From Plicaturopsis crispa FD-325 SS-3 (Eukaryota; Basidiomycota; Agaricomycetes; Amylocorticiales; Amylocorticiaceae): DNA of 64,000 nucleotides. The stretch is from assembly GCA_000827205.1 (NCBI GenBank), contig KN832571.1:1-64000 (forward strand). The letters are read 5' to 3'. The notes below the pieces were generated by a model. That model saw nothing but the letters and a program-made list of their open reading frames with translations, searched no databases and was not told the origin of the DNA. Of the stretch, positions 46,383 through 58,445 are shown one piece after another (the stretch's first letter is position 1; every line of letters starts with the position of its first letter). The position numbers were made by a program, and so were the translations under genes.

Positions 46383-47303
46383 GAGGAAAGAGAAGACGAC
46401 GACGTGGCAGGTTGAACTTTGAATCAAGCGGAGTTTTAACTTCACTTGTCGTCGTCGTCGTCACGGACCCACGGTCACCGTCTGACTCTCTACTAGTAAG
46501 TCTCTCCTCTTCATCCTCGAGCTCAGCGTCGACGACGACGAGCACGGGCCTTGTCCTCCCCTTAATTGATTCGTCTGTCCTTTCCAGGTCCCTTCTCCTC
46601 TCTCTGCTGCTCTCCACCTCAACAGAGGCTTGGCCATTGGGTCCGTGCAACGGACAACACCCCGAGCCCTCCGCTTTCGCATAACCGCACCCGCACCCGT
46701 CTCCCTCCATCCACGCTGTGCGTATTTGCTACCTCCCACCTCCTTGTGTCCCTGCGTCCCACGTCCGTGTTGCGGTCATCCGCACCGACGCGTACACGCT
46801 CCAACGTGTCTGCGCCTGGAGTTCGCGCCCTCGCGATCCAGGCGACATGCATCCACCGCCCCAGCTTAGTGTGCGTGCGGTCGCGCACCCCAGAAGCTTT
46901 GCCCATGACCGCCGAAGGACAGCTCACATGAACCGCTGTACACGTTTGAGGCTACACGTGCGCCCTGGGTGTCACGATCAGCCCACCTTTGGACCTACGT
47001 CCACCGCGCCGCCCGTGTGCACACCTCCCTGGCTGCGCGTCTTAATTGCATACGCATATCCTCAGACGTGTTAACACCACTGCCCCCCACTAATAGCTTG
47101 CATCCCGCAACTTCGGTCTGTGCATCCTCGATAGCACATGATTTATGCGAATTCACTACAGGATTTCTGGAGCACATCTTCAAATTTCAGCTCATGTTAG
47201 TGTTCTGAATATATTGGTTTATCTTAGAACTTTTCTTCGGTCTGAAACGGTCTTAAATGCTCTGGAGATATTTCTGTAAGACTGTCAGTAGTCTAAGACA
47301 TCT

Positions 47304-47334
47304 TAAGACGAATCAGGCAGATGTAGGTTTGCTG
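47304..47334 (-). repeat. Right terminal inverted repeat (candidate element)
   Basis: Reverse complement begins CAGCAAACCT and continues into CTGATTCGTCTTA, paired with 45275-45305. Confidence 0.55.
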
Positions 47335-48036
47335 ATCAGTGACTGAAAGCAGGGAGCGCGCATAGACTGCTGTCAAAAACGCAAAAATGTCAATATTGCA
47401 GAGGACCGCTGACGCTCGCATGACAAACACAATGATACGGACTTACCCATGCCATAGGATGAACGCACAATATGAGGTGTGGAGAAGCGACGATACATCT
47501 GGCCATGGTGTGGTGTCTGCCATAACCATCTCTGATCGACACAATGGTGCATTCGTGCCCTCAAGCCGCCACTATATATTAGCGGGGATACGGGGTGCCA
47601 GCGTTGGGCGCCATAGAGCTGAAAAAGATTGACGGCGGGATTTCGAGTGGATACAGCGCTTGATGTTCTGGACGAGCAGATCGTTGCAGCATGTATTCTC
47701 TGAATCGGAGCAGTTCAAAAAATCAAAAGAATTTGTATAGGAGCCCAGTGCTTCGATGAGCGTCGCGAGCGTCCTCCTATCGTTTCCAAGCTACTGAAAC
47801 GCCAAGATGATAGAATTAGCTAGTTGAAGGAGGAGTTCAGAGTGGGTACCAGAGTGGGTACCATAACATTAATTGCGAAAGGTCGACCGTGACAGTAGCC
47901 CGCTCGGCCGTGACATCCGTGACCGTGACTATTTTCCAATTCCGAGCCCGACATTCTGCACGCCTCGCGCTCGCAAAGACGACGACAACGACGCGCGCCT
48001 ACATTCTCCATCGCCGTCGATCCCAGGCATTTCAAA
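47335..48036. other. Intergenic, upstream of SmD1
   Basis: No supported gene. The 3' part should contain the SmD1 promoter; a short duplicated phrase gagtgggtacca occurs at about 47838 and 47850. Confidence 0.5.
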
Positions 48037-48617
48037 ATGAAGCTCGTTAGGTGAATACACATATTTGGATTTCACTCTCTTGCTATCATACTGGAATTCG
48101 TCTTTGCACAGTCTTACACTTGCGTCTCTTTATCTCGCATCTGACGCCTCTCGAGATCGTTCGCTGACCTCTACGTTGCTTTCTATCTCCAGATTTTTGA
48201 TGAAATTGAACAATGAGACGGTGACTATCGAGCTCAAAAACGGATCCGTTGTGCATGGAACCATCACCGGTGCGTTCTCAACCTGCGCTTTGAAGTCGTA
48301 TGCTTTTCTGACAATTGAATCCGTTTCCGGCGGATGCAGGTGTGGACATGCAGATGAACACTCATCTTAAAACTGTCAAGATGACTACCCGTAACCGCGA
48401 TCCGACTTCCCTGGACTCACTGTCAATCCGGGGTAACAACATACGATACTTCGTATTGCCCGATGCTCTGCCCTTGGATACGCTACTGGTCGATGATGCG
48501 CCCAAACCCAAAGGAAGGAAAAAGGACGATGCCCGTGGACGCGGACGTGGAAGAGGAGCAGGTGGCGATCGTGGCCGTCCACGGGGTCGTGGCAGGGGCC
48601 GGGGGCGCGGTTTCTGA
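48037..48617 (+). CDS. SMD1: Small nuclear ribonucleoprotein Sm D1
   Basis: Three exons: 48037-48050, 48193-48269 and 48340-48617. Spliced, it reads [20 protein letters not shown], then [20 protein letters not shown], with the Sm1 and Sm2 motifs ([26 protein letters not shown]). It ends in an Arg-Gly tail ([15 protein letters not shown] and [11 protein letters not shown]). SmD1 is one of seven Sm proteins forming the ring on U1, U2, U4 and U5 snRNAs in the spliceosome; the RG tail is the known site of arginine methylation in the family. The first exon ends within the Arg codon, and the 5-codon first exon makes the gene easy to mis-start at the internal Met. Length (about 120 residues) fits the family. 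The second intron is read from GTGCGT to GATGCAG. Confidence 0.93.
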
Positions 48618-48976
48618 TGCGAAACGCGGAGGCTGGTGTCGAGGGGTGGATAATGTTGTTATGTTGGAGAGGCGTACGTGTTTGTTCACTACTGTTAATA
48701 CTGAAAATGGGCTACGATCCACTACCGTGTACGATTTTTTTTGACGCAGTTGATTTTTGGTAAAAAAAAACTTGGCTTTGATCATGTATTGCTGTATTCG
48801 AGCTCCATTGCTCTTATGGTGAGGCTGTAGCGTTCCAGCGCCCATCGCTCATCTAGATAGCTGTAAGCTGTAATAGCAAGTGCACAGTGGTAGTTCTAAT
48901 TAGCGGATCGAGATTCGAGGAAACGCTGAAACGATGAACTTGAACGAAGAGAACTTGCTGACTTGCTACGAACGTT
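48618..48976. other. Short intergenic region
   Basis: This is the 3' UTR of SmD1 and the upstream region of the AsnRS gene, on the same strand. No separate gene was seen. Confidence 0.5.
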
Positions 48977-50531
48977 ATGTTTTTTCGGCGCTTCGCCTCC
49001 ACATCCACTTTGCCACCAACAATCCGTCAGCTGCTCTCATCCCCCGGGACTGCCAAGGATATACAGGTCAATGGTTGGGTCAAATCAATCCGCAGGCAAA
49101 AGAAAGTTAGCTTCGCAGTCATCACCGATGGTAGCTCTGCACAGGGATTGCAAGCAGTCCTGAGCGACGCTAGTCTTTCCAAACAGTTCGTGCCTGTATC
49201 AACAACTCTCTCCGCGACGACTCACGCATACTCCAGACTTACCAACGGAACGAGTGTGCGGCTGAGCGGTCGACTGACTGAGAGTCGTGGCCCAGGACAG
49301 GATCACGAACTTCAAGTTGATTCACTGGAGGTGCTGGGAGAATGTCATCCAGAGGTACGCAGGTATCTTCAATGTGCTGCGGCTGCTCCACGACATTAAC
49401 AGACACCGTAGACATATCCTATACAGAAGCAGGCACTCTCCACCGAATATCTGCGCGACAATTGTCATCTCCGCACCAGAACAGAGGCAGGCGCCGCGAT
49501 GTTGCGACTTCGGCATTCCACGTCACAGGCACTGCACCACTATTTCGAGGTAGTTTCCACTGTATCGTTCTAGCGCACATGCTGAAGTGTGCGTTCCGAA
49601 GGGTCAAGGCTTCTGTTACGCCCACACCCCGATCATTACCTCGAATGATTGCGAGGGCGCAGGAGAGACATTTCGCATAGCGCCTGTCAAAGGAACTGCT
49701 CCTGGTCTCACGTCCACCGAGGAATTCTTCTCGCGACCTGCTTACCTCACCGTATCTTCCCAACTCCACCTTGAGGCCCTCGCAAGCGCAGTATCGCGCG
49801 TCTATACGCTGTCACCATGCTTTCGGGCTGAGCGGTCCCAAACAAGTCGCCATCTCGCCGAATTCTGGATGCTCGAAGCGGAGTGGGCGTTTACGAACAG
49901 GGTCACTGATGTATGTGATGTGGTCGAGGCTGCGCTAAAAACAGTCTTGCGCGCATCCAATCCCGACCTTGCCGCATTATGGAACGAGGGTGACATGACC
50001 AGACGAAAGGCGATCGAGGACCTGTCGATCTCAGACGCACGATGGACACAAATGTCGTATACCGATGCGATTTCCGAACTCGAAACACACCAGGCGATTT
50101 CGGGGGAGTTTCAGTATCCGCCGGCCTGGGGCAACGCCCTGCAGAGTGAGCACGAGCGTTGGCTGGCTGAAAAACTTGTCGGCGGTCCCGTATTCGTTAC
50201 CGACTACCCGGCGGCACTTAAGCCTTTCTATATGCGCTTGAATGACGATGGCCGGACCGTTGCATGCTTCGACCTGCTCGTCCCACATGTTGGTGAACTA
50301 GCTGGGGGTTCCTTGCGAGAGGAGAGGCTGCCGATGCTAGAAAGCTCGCTGGCGGCACACAATCTGGACCGCGATGCCTACCAGTGGTACTTGGACCTAC
50401 GCAAGTACGGTGGCGCACCGCACGGCGGATTTGGGATGGGTTTCGAACGCTTAATCGGCTGGTTGAGCGGGATCGAAAACGTGCGGGAGTGTATCCCTAT
50501 GCCGCGATGGGCTGGGCGAATGTTGCTATGA
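48977..50531 (+). CDS. Asparaginyl-tRNA synthetase, mitochondrial type
   Basis: The start MFFRRFASTSTLPPTIRQLL has the Arg/Ser/Thr-rich, acid-free look of a mitochondrial presequence. An OB-fold anticodon-binding domain follows (VNGWVKSIRRQKKVSFAVIT; RLSGRLTESRGPGQDHELQV). Short introns near 49185-49238, 49353-49411 and 49552-49602 lead into the class II catalytic core: YFEGQGFCYAHTPIITSNDC; TSTEEFFSRPAYLTVSSQLH; VYTLSPCFRAERSQTSRHLA (motif 2); and GAPHGGFGMGFERLIGWLSG with IENVRECIPMPR (motif 3). It ends WAGRMLL at 50531. The enzyme charges tRNA-Asn with asparagine; fungi keep separate cytosolic and mitochondrial forms. The length (about 450 residues) and presequence fit the bacterial-type mitochondrial form rather than the cytosolic one. 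Confidence 0.9.
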
Positions 50532-51103
50532 TGCAGAATATATATGCACCCCCATTTGGTGGCAAGGCCTGTGAGTTGTTGAATACGCTCTGTACGGCTA
50601 ACGTGTCGGAAGATGGTGCGTCACTCAGATCTGTCATGCTCTACATGGATCGATGACTGACTGCGTGCGCTCCAGAGTTGCTGTACAAGCAGCAGTACTG
50701 CGATTCCAAGGCTACGCTTAGCGCTTGCTAGTGCGTCATACAAAGCTCGCGTTGCAGACTCGGACCGGGCTTCGCGCCCTCGCGCAGTCTCTTACCTCTG
50801 CGCTGTGAGTGCCATATCATAAGTATAAGTGCGACGTTGCCTAGGACTCAGGCGGCCCTCTTGACGTCTACCCTTGCAAATGCGAATAAGTGTGCTGGTG
50901 GCGAATTGTGTATTGAAAGTTGAATGCACGCTTGAAAATTTGTGACGTCGGCGCCTCGAGGCTACTTGACCGTCCGTAAGAGGCAAGTCTAGTAAACAAA
51001 AGACCGTCACATCGCATATGTGGCCTGCACGTTGCTTCATCGTTGTCTGCCTCAGACTGTCTACGCCAAAACATTGTCTCCTCGTCGCTGCGTCACGGTC
51101 AGC
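50532..51103. other. Intergenic, no supported gene
   Basis: Contains an open frame continuing past the AsnRS stop in another phase, without any motif. The region ends at the start of the MYND gene. Confidence 0.5.
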
Positions 51104-52780
51104 ATGGACCAATCTCATTTCCACACACCAGACTGCGGCTGTGACCATGATGCAGATGCACGCGCTCTGGCGCGAGCAATGGCGAACGTGAAGCGCGATC
51201 CTCAGGGCGCCGTCCGGACACTCGAATCTGCCCATGTCCCCGAACCCATGCTTTTCCAAGCCGTCGTTAACTGTAGCCTAAACGTTCCACGTATCAGGCG
51301 CTCAGGCGCTCCCGCCATGTTCCTTCGGTTCATCAAAGAAGGCTATCGCAGCAATGCTGAGCCCCACCCGGATCCCTCCATCCTTCCTCCGCGTCAGTGG
51401 GAGAGACCTGTCATCGGCATTCTCAACATACTTGTAGCCATCAGGGACGACAAGTCCCAAGCTCAGGACAGCGCAATCGTCTCAGAGCTTATCAGAGGGT
51501 ATGAGACCATTCGTGATACTATTTGGCGCGACTTGAACTACCTCCTGCCTCCTGGCCCTTACGCCGATTTTCGTCGATGCATTGTCGCCAAAACTTTGAA
51601 CCTCTTCTCAGAATATGGGCATAAGATGTACGTGTTATCACTTGACATCGCGTGTAGCTACCATAACTTACTTGTCACCATGATATAGGAATATGCTTGA
51701 TGATGTTTCGATAGGCATAGCTATGCAATGTTGGCTGAACATGTCGTCAAACCCAGAGCATCGCAATCACGCTGTCGTCTTGATTGGTAGGCTCTTTGGG
51801 GAGCTGCCCCCGGATATGGCCCCAAGCGTACTCGACAGGGCAGTCCGCGCTGTAAGCGTCGACGCAATTAACCTGCGAATCAACCAAGTCCTCGTCGATC
51901 CAGGGCTCTTGAATGACGGGTTGTTGTATGAATTAGAGGTGCTTGAGACATTCCTCACATCGGGGCGCCCCTGGACACAAGCTTTCTTGCGCGCTAGGAT
52001 GTACGACCCGATGGTGCAAGCTGTCCAGCGGCAGCTCAAGACGGGCTCGGTCGCCACCACGGCCAGCATGAACGGCATTGCCTCCATCCTTCTGACGTGC
52101 GTTCCCGTGTGGTTTTGTAGGGCATCCCCAATGCATGCTAACATACCACGATAGCAATTTTCCCTCAATCGCAAACCACTCCATGCCTTTTCTGATAGAC
52201 ATGTTAGAGAAGACAGATCTCATGGACGTTGCCGCTCAAGGTCTTGTCATTACGGATGCAAACGGCACCAGTACGCCTCTGCAATTCGTCCAAGAACTTC
52301 CCGTTCTGATTCCCGAATATAGACCACTGGATGAAGTTCTTCGAGAGAGCAGTGCATATCGTTGACTGCAAGAATGCAAGATGCCCTTACCTCTCCACGA
52401 CCGCATATATGAAAGTCTGCAAGGAACGACTCGAGGCTGTGTATTTCCCCACAGGTTACGCTCTTCGGAAGAACGGCCCAAAGAATCCCAAGACGCTGCA
52501 GCTCTGGGAGCAGTTTGCTTCCGTCATGGGTGTCGACGAGGCTGCCTTGCTTACCAAGTGGAAGGCCGACAAGCAATGTTGCAATCCCCTTTGCAAGCGT
52601 AGGGGTGAGGGACCAAACGCTATTGTGATGAAATGCACTGCCTGCCAGTCGGTCTATTACCACGGCTCTGCGTGTCAAAAAGCGTGCGTCCCTGGCCCAG
52701 CCTGCCAAGTTTTATCTGAGTGATATCTTTGGATCTCTAGGGACTGGAAACGCCACAAACATGAATGCAAGAAGGCGTAG
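51104..52780 (+). CDS. MYND zinc-finger protein
   Basis: The start is MDQSHFHTPDCGCDHDADAR at 51104. A long helical, repeat-like N-terminal region covers most of the protein (RQWERPVIGILNILVAIRDD; SIGIAMQCWLNMSSNPEHRN; AVVLIGRLFGELPPDMAP; SLPFL-type helices near 52190). The C-terminus is a MYND finger spread over two exons: CCNPLCKRRGEG, then CTACQSVYYHGSACQKA joined to RDWKRHKHECKKA at the stop 52778-52780. The Cys/His spacing is complete. MYND domains bind proline-rich partner peptides; no SET domain is present, so this is not a SMYD-type methyltransferase. Four introns are visible (near 51630-51690, 52097-52154, 52325 and 52684-52741). The role is unknown; proteins of this layout are numerous in Agaricomycetes. 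Confidence 0.75.
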
Positions 52781-53226
52781 AGTAGGATGCAGCCGGAGGT
52801 GTGTCTCCGCACATTTTATTTTGGTGAATTTCGCGGACTAGACTAACCGTTCTGCTGAAGTCAGTCTGAAACTGTATGCTGAATAGGATCACACCCCTTG
52901 TATCCGTTATCCATGGTTAGGCCCCCCTTCTCAAAAACTCTCAAGCTGAAAGTCGTCGAATCGTGGTACGCAGCCGCACGCGCTCGACACGCGTACATAT
53001 ACCAAAATAACGGAAGCATTCGAGTCCAGCGGTGGCTGAAGCTTCAATTTCACCCATTTCTACGTTCCTCGTCGACAAGGGAAGACAGTAAAAAATTCGC
53101 ATGGCATTACTACTGACACGACGCCAAAACTGCCAAGTAAGTCGAGAGATGCCATATTTGCACTTGGGATCATTTCTTGATACTACCGGCAGTGATTTAC
53201 AGTGAAGACTCGGGTTTCGTCCATGC
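52781..53226. other. Intergenic, no supported gene
   Basis: 3' UTR of the MYND gene and unassigned sequence; no motif-bearing frame. Confidence 0.45.
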
Positions 53227-53510
53227 CTACAGCGCTAACTGAAGAGGCCGCATGACCTCCGAGTAAACAGCCTCGGGCCGATTCTTACTATGCTCTGCTC
53301 TTCCACGGCGCGTACTGGAAGCTTTGTGTGCCTCTTCAAGGCGCTTCAACATCACAACCAATTTGGCCAATACCTTCGGAGCGCAGCGCAAGGCTGGTCT
53401 GCAGACCTCCCAGGCCACATAAAGCTTAGATAAGAGAGCATCTGTTACAGCTAACCAGATTGCTGTACTGTATTGTGGGTCTACTTTTGCTATCTTGTGT
53501 CAGCGCACAT
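53227..53510 (-). CDS. Unassigned open frame, possible exon (low confidence)
   Basis: The minus-strand frame stays open for about 93 codons and reads AKVDPQYSTAIWLAVTDALL, then APKVLAKLVVMLKRLEEAHK, ending RPLQLAL at 53227. It looks protein-like and helical. The only short upstream acceptor (gacacaag) leaves no intron of acceptable length to an ATG nearby. It could be the last exon of a broken or unrecognised gene. Confidence 0.28.
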
Positions 53511-53713
53511 ATTCCTTACTTCGCGCCGACGCAGATACCAAAAGCTAAGACATTATAAGTACATGGGATCATCGCCGTTTCCCACCGCCATCTCAACGCT
53601 GGCCGGAACGTGACACGCGACCTTCTCGAGCGTTCATCCTGACCGGTACATCTCTCAAAAGTCCCATCCGTCGTGGCCTTTCAGCTTAGTGCAGTTCGTC
53701 CCAATCTTCCAAC

Positions 53714-55162
53714 ATGTCTGAGCTCGTAGATGTCCTCGGTCGGGGGATGAACAATATCAGCGAGGTGAGCGTTTGCAGCATTTCACGGACTGTCAGTTCA
53801 CATCACGATTTCAGCGATATAAGCTGCCGGCTGACTCTGCGGAGATGGACGTGCGTCCCAACCAACCGATCCCACTCACACCCATTTAAGACACTTATGG
53901 CATCTTTTTCGTGTCGCACTTGCTATAGCGGCTGTCCCTACAACATAGGATGTGGCGCCTTCTGAACGGACCGCCAGGGCTTTATCCAGGCGCGCTCGCC
54001 CCGTTGGTGGAGGCGCAGCTCAAAATCGACGCAAGTCATCAGAAACGAGTGCTAGACATAGGCTCGGGGTCGGGCATCTGGTAAGCACAGTCAACGATCT
54101 ATACCAGAGTACAATCCATACTTATGTGTATGTCTCTGGTGACGTCAGGGCGGTTGAGATAGCGGAGACGTTTCCCCATGTTGATGTTGTCGGATTCGAC
54201 CTCGCGAAGAATAAATACGAGTACGTCCTTTCAAATTCGTGACAAAATTTTCCGGCTTGTGGTGCATTTCAAGCTGCTCATCCACCGTTTTATTGCAGAA
54301 CGTTGCCTACCAATTGTCGGTAAATCATAGTGATGCTCATAGGCCGGATACGGCTTAAGCTTGCCGACAGATTCGATCGAGGAAATGTTGAACTCGGCAT
54401 ACCGCAATATCGAGGACTCTTTGATGTGGTCCACTGTCGTAGTGTCGCTGCACACGTGAGTAATTGTGTCTACATGATCTTGACGTGCATGTCTGATGTA
54501 TGTGCTTTGCAGTTGACGGATCCAATTGGACTACTCAAGTCTATCGGGGAGTCACTCAAGCCAGGTAAGTACGAGATTGTGATAGAGATACTAAGACTGC
54601 ATTCCGTTATGATGCCAGGTGGCCTCTTACTTCTTGTCGACGGTTCTTACAACGTATATGGATCGCAGAAGCAGCCGCTTCTCCCTATCCTTCCTCCCTT
54701 CGATTCTCCACGTCCTCCTGTCCACGAGCAGACAACGCATTCGTACTTTCGGGGATGGATGGAGATTTGGAAAGATCTCGCGGGGAATGGCATTATCCCT
54801 GCCACAAAGTCTGCCGACGATATCATCAAGGATGATGGACAGTTTGCAGACGACGTGCGTACGATCGACTTGTATGGTCCTGTTGGGTGGCCTGGGCATG
54901 ATGGCACCGAGCAGGAGCTCGGGGCGATCCTGAAGCAAAACCTGACTGTGCGTGGATATTCTTGCTATTGCGAGCTTCAGCCTTACCGTGCACTGTGGCG
55001 ATGTCTTAGGAGTTTGTCCAAGCATCGAAGCCGGCGTTCTTGAAAACGGGAGGGTTTTCTAGTGAAGTTCTCGGGGAGTGGATGCTCGCGATCGACGAGG
55101 AGACAGATGTCGGACACATCTACACATTCTGGACTGCCAGTGCGGGCTTCAAAAAGCCTTAA
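53714..55162 (+). CDS. SAM-dependent methyltransferase (class I, LaeA-like group)
   Basis: The start is MSELVDVLGRGMNNISE at 53714. Later exons give LPADSAEMD, then NGPPGLYPGALAPLVEAQL and motif I RVLDIGSGSGIW. AVEIAETFPHVDVVGFDLAK follows (motif II acidic residue in GFDL), then YRGLFDVVHCRSVAAHV (the post-I/II region), IGLLKSIGESLKPGGLLLLV with DGSYNVY, and HSYFRGWMEIWKDLAGNG. The C-terminal exon ends GHIYTFWTASAGFKKP at 55162. The fold transfers a methyl group from SAM; the acceptor cannot be told. Similar proteins abound in Agaricomycetes, often near secondary-metabolite genes, but no biosynthetic gene is close here. About seven short introns are needed. Confidence 0.75.
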
Positions 55163-55827
55163 GCAGGTGATATGATAGGTGTCCACGCCTGTTCTCCTTG
55201 CACTTCAGTTAGTCTGTGACAATCTCTTTACTTAATGTATAGTAACCATGAAGATTCTGTGTCATCTTATACACGCGTCAATGAACAAGAGCTCTAGACT
55301 CGCTTGTGGCCTCCGAGTCGAATAAGCACTGGTAATAACCAAGACTCACTGACTTTTTTCACATGGCACCAGTGAGCATCTGTATGTGTGTGACGTGAGA
55401 GTTGTCCTGTCCGAGGGTGCACGTAGATACTCACAGTGTATGAGCGACGGTTGGAAGGGATACCGGGAAATAGAGTCAGGCGCGCCGTCAATGTCGTACC
55501 GCACACGCTAGACATCGGCCCATCTGAAGTAAGTGCTGCACAGTGCAGCCATTAGTGGCACCATATCTCGCCAGAGATGGCCAACGCGTCGCGGATACTC
55601 CTGAATTTAGATGAAACGAGAGGTATGGTGCAAGCAAGGTCGTCACGAGGAAGATAGGGTTTTCCAGGTGTTATATGCCATACGAAAGGCGGTTAGACCG
55701 AGGAAACAAAGAACGCCGTTTCGTAGAAAGTCGGCAATGATAGCTTATGTAGAGACAAAAGATTACAGTAAGTATATCGCTGCGAGTCATTGTCGTCCAG
55801 AGTAAAGATTTACCAAGCTTCCCGTCG
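55163..55827. other. Convergent intergenic region
   Basis: Holds the 3' ends of two convergent genes. Short open frames are not supported. Confidence 0.45.
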
Positions 55828-58445
55828 CTACCAGAACTTTCCGAAGACACTACCCCGGCCCTCCCTTCCTGCGCTCCCAAGCAACATCCCCACCCCTTCC
55901 TGGATAGCCGCGCTCACCGGGCGCATGGGTGCCGAGTCGAACACATGGGGACATGGTTGCGGGAGCGGCTCTGCTCCTAAACGAGGATCGGCCAACTCTC
56001 GCTCATAGATCGAGGGCTGTCGCGGGGATGGAGAGGGTACGGTATCAAAAGCATTTCGAGCGGCACGCAAACGGGTGAGCACCTGAGCAGCGTTCAGCGC
56101 TTGTCAAGGGACGATGGCAATGAAAGTCGGTGATGCTTACCTGCTCATAGAATGATATTTCACCATCTAGATGTTCTGTTGCAATGGCACGGAAGTCTTC
56201 CGATTTTTGCGTGTGGTATGTCTCCATCTCCGCCATAGTCGTGTTGAGCACTGTTTCGCAGCGAGCAGCCATCTCCTCGTCGGCCTACAGTATACCCATG
56301 AGTACGATAGTGATATACAGACAGTCGTACGTACTCGGCCATCGCGAGTCGCCTCAGTGTACCGAGAGAGCGTCGACTTATGCGTGTCTATAACGGACTA
56401 CAGCAACTACATGAGCGGAACTATGATGCACATAGCGTGTGCGGCTTACCTCGTACATGGACGACGGATGTGCAACGTTCTTTAGAGCTTCATGGGTAGC
56501 TAGCTGCGTCCTTCGGGCCTTAGGTGCGATATGAAATGAGAACGACGAGGTCGTGTCTATGTGAGCGAGATCAAAACGTACGTGATCATCGTATAGATCC
56601 GCAACATTCTGCAAGCCCTCCGATGTTTTTTGTAGCGCCTTTGTAAGCACAAGACAATCTGATCCAAAATCAGTTTTATAGAGAGGACAAGATTGGGGCC
56701 ATCTTACGTGCCTTCGCAGCCCTCACGCCAGCACCACGCCCCGTCCTCATTCAAAAGGCCCACCGTAGGCTTCCCCGTCGAACCGTTGTCTTCATCATCC
56801 TCATCAATTCCCGTCAACGGAGCAGACGCCAACGGTTTCGAGGTGATGAGCGAGAGTAGAGAGTACGACAGCAGTCGCTCCGCCTTCGACATTTCTGCGC
56901 GATTCCTTCAATAAATGCATGTAGTAGGGATAAAGAACTGACTGACTGACCCACCCGCGCCTCACGCACGCGCCCGAAGATTTCACGAAGGCCCTGCACA
57001 CCGCGTCCGATCGCGTGCGTGTGCGTCTCAAAACGTGCAACAGCATCCGTTGCGTCTTCAGCGTCCACATTGAAGGCGGGGTGGAAAACGTGGGCGTAGA
57101 ATGAGGGTCCGGCTGGGGGGAGCGACAGATGTAGGGGAAGTTGACGAGACCATTCCTAGAGTCCTAATCAGCTTTGGTGCGCATGTTCATCAATTTCTCG
57201 CTTACCTTGTCGCTTTCACATCCTAAAAAGAAAGTGACGACCTCTGCGTATCGGGCGACAGGGTGTCGCACGATCCTACCTATGTAGCGCTCGAGATCGC
57301 CGCGACGCGCTTCCACAAAGTCTGTGCTGAATCGCCCTGCATACTGCTTTTCTGGAAGCGGAGGTAGCGCGATGCCGGGAAGGCGCCTAGTAAGCGCTGT
57401 GTGAAGTACGACGAAATGCGAGAAGCGCCGATGCACTGTGATACGTGCAGGGGAGTTTGGAGGCGTGTAGTCTGCTTCTGATTCAGGATCGGCGCCTTCC
57501 TCTGGAATGCTAGATGAAGCGTGAAAGAGCGAGGTGACACTGTAAACGGTATACGCGCCCGAGAGGGTAGACGTGCGCTTGGATGGTGAATGGACAAGTA
57601 CTCGGAAGGGCGGCAATTTGGTTTTCCACGCGGGCCCTGCATCGACGAAATGACGGTCCGCCTCACCCATCCCAAGCCTGCTCAACCTGTTGTCCTCGTC
57701 GTACGTGTACGCACTCTCTTCCTTCGCGTGGCCAGCGTGCGGTCCATCGTCTCCTGTAGGCGCGCTCCCTTTCAGTACCCACTCTTCTGCACCCGACGTA
57801 ACGAAACTTGAGAACCGGTTGAGAGACTTGCCGCCGAGAAGGTTATGTCGAAAGCTAGGAAACGCGTTCCGCCATTCTCCTGTCGTCTGTGGAACGATTG
57901 GGGCCGCCGGAGTTATGGTGCTCGTTGAGGCATCTCGCCCATGTTGTTGGGTGCTCGCATGCTCCGGAGCAGCAATGAAATCTGACGTGAACTACGTCAA
58001 AAAGTGAGCGAAAAGTATATGTTCTTAGGTATGCAAAACACACCGTGTAGTACGATCGAGGTAATAGCCCCATCTCGCCGTCCGCACTCTTGACAAGGCT
58101 CCAACCATCTGCCAGCTCCTCTTTCAGAACTTCAATCTCATCGCCTGCGTCCACGCTCAACTCCCTGAATTCCGTCTTGCCCTCAAAAACATACAATGCG
58201 CGCGCGGGGCGACCATGCTGCTGTTCATCATCTGTGTCGGGTTCGTCGTCTGAGAGTGATCCGGTGCCCGTGTGCAGTTGCCTATGCTCTGTCCATGCAG
58301 CAGACGTGTTGATGCCGGAGTCGAATTCGGAGTGCGGGCGTGCAGGAACGGGGACAGGGTTGTCAAACAGTGATGAGGCGACGACACTCGGTGGATGTAT
58401 CGGCGATGCATTACTGAGTTTGCTAGTCCGTGGAAGAGTCGCCAT
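55828..58445 (-). CDS. SH3-PX-BAR sorting nexin (SNX9-like)
   Basis: The start is MATLPRTSKLSNASPIHPPS at 58445; an in-frame ATG at 58484 is possible. A disordered leader is followed by an SH3 domain (ARALYVFEGKTEFRELSVDA; ELADGWSLVKSADGEMGLLP with RSYY). Then comes a linker and a PX domain (PPFRVLVHSPSKRTS; TVHRRFSHFVVLHTALTRRL; LPPLPEKQYAGRFSTDFVEA; RRGDLERYIGRIVRHP). The C-terminal BAR-like helices (DATDAVARFETHTHAIGRGV; MSKAERLLSYSLLSLITSKP; ALQKTSEGLQNVADLYDDH; TMAEMETYHTQKSEDFRAIA) end GSVFGKFW at 55828. The PX Arg and the Pro-rich PLPEK loop that bind phosphoinositides are present. This domain order defines the SNX9/18/33 group, which bends membranes in endocytosis and endosomal sorting. 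About six short introns are implied. A hAT element lies 312 bp upstream of the start. Confidence 0.85.

Larger units (their letters stand above)
45275..47334. mobile_element. Candidate non-autonomous terminal-inverted-repeat element (2.06 kb)
   Basis: The left end begins CAGCAAACCTCGGTTTGTCT and the right end, reverse-complemented, CAGCAAACCTACATCTGCCT. The first 10 bases are identical, and about 25 of the first 31 match (through TCGTCTTA). A shared subterminal motif TAAGACCGTTT lies at 45403-45413 and, inverted, at 47245-47255, and both ends are rich in CTAAGAC/GTCTTA words. No transposase was found inside, so any copy would need help in trans. I could not identify a convincing target-site duplication (AT flanks both sides). 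The interior carries a tandem repeat at 46351 and unassigned sequence that may be captured. Confidence 0.5.

Noticed and set aside
45932-46445. Minus-strand frames in the candidate inverted-repeat element, possible transposase
   Set aside because: No catalytic motif, zinc finger or helicase/replication motif; composition follows the purine-rich tandem repeat.
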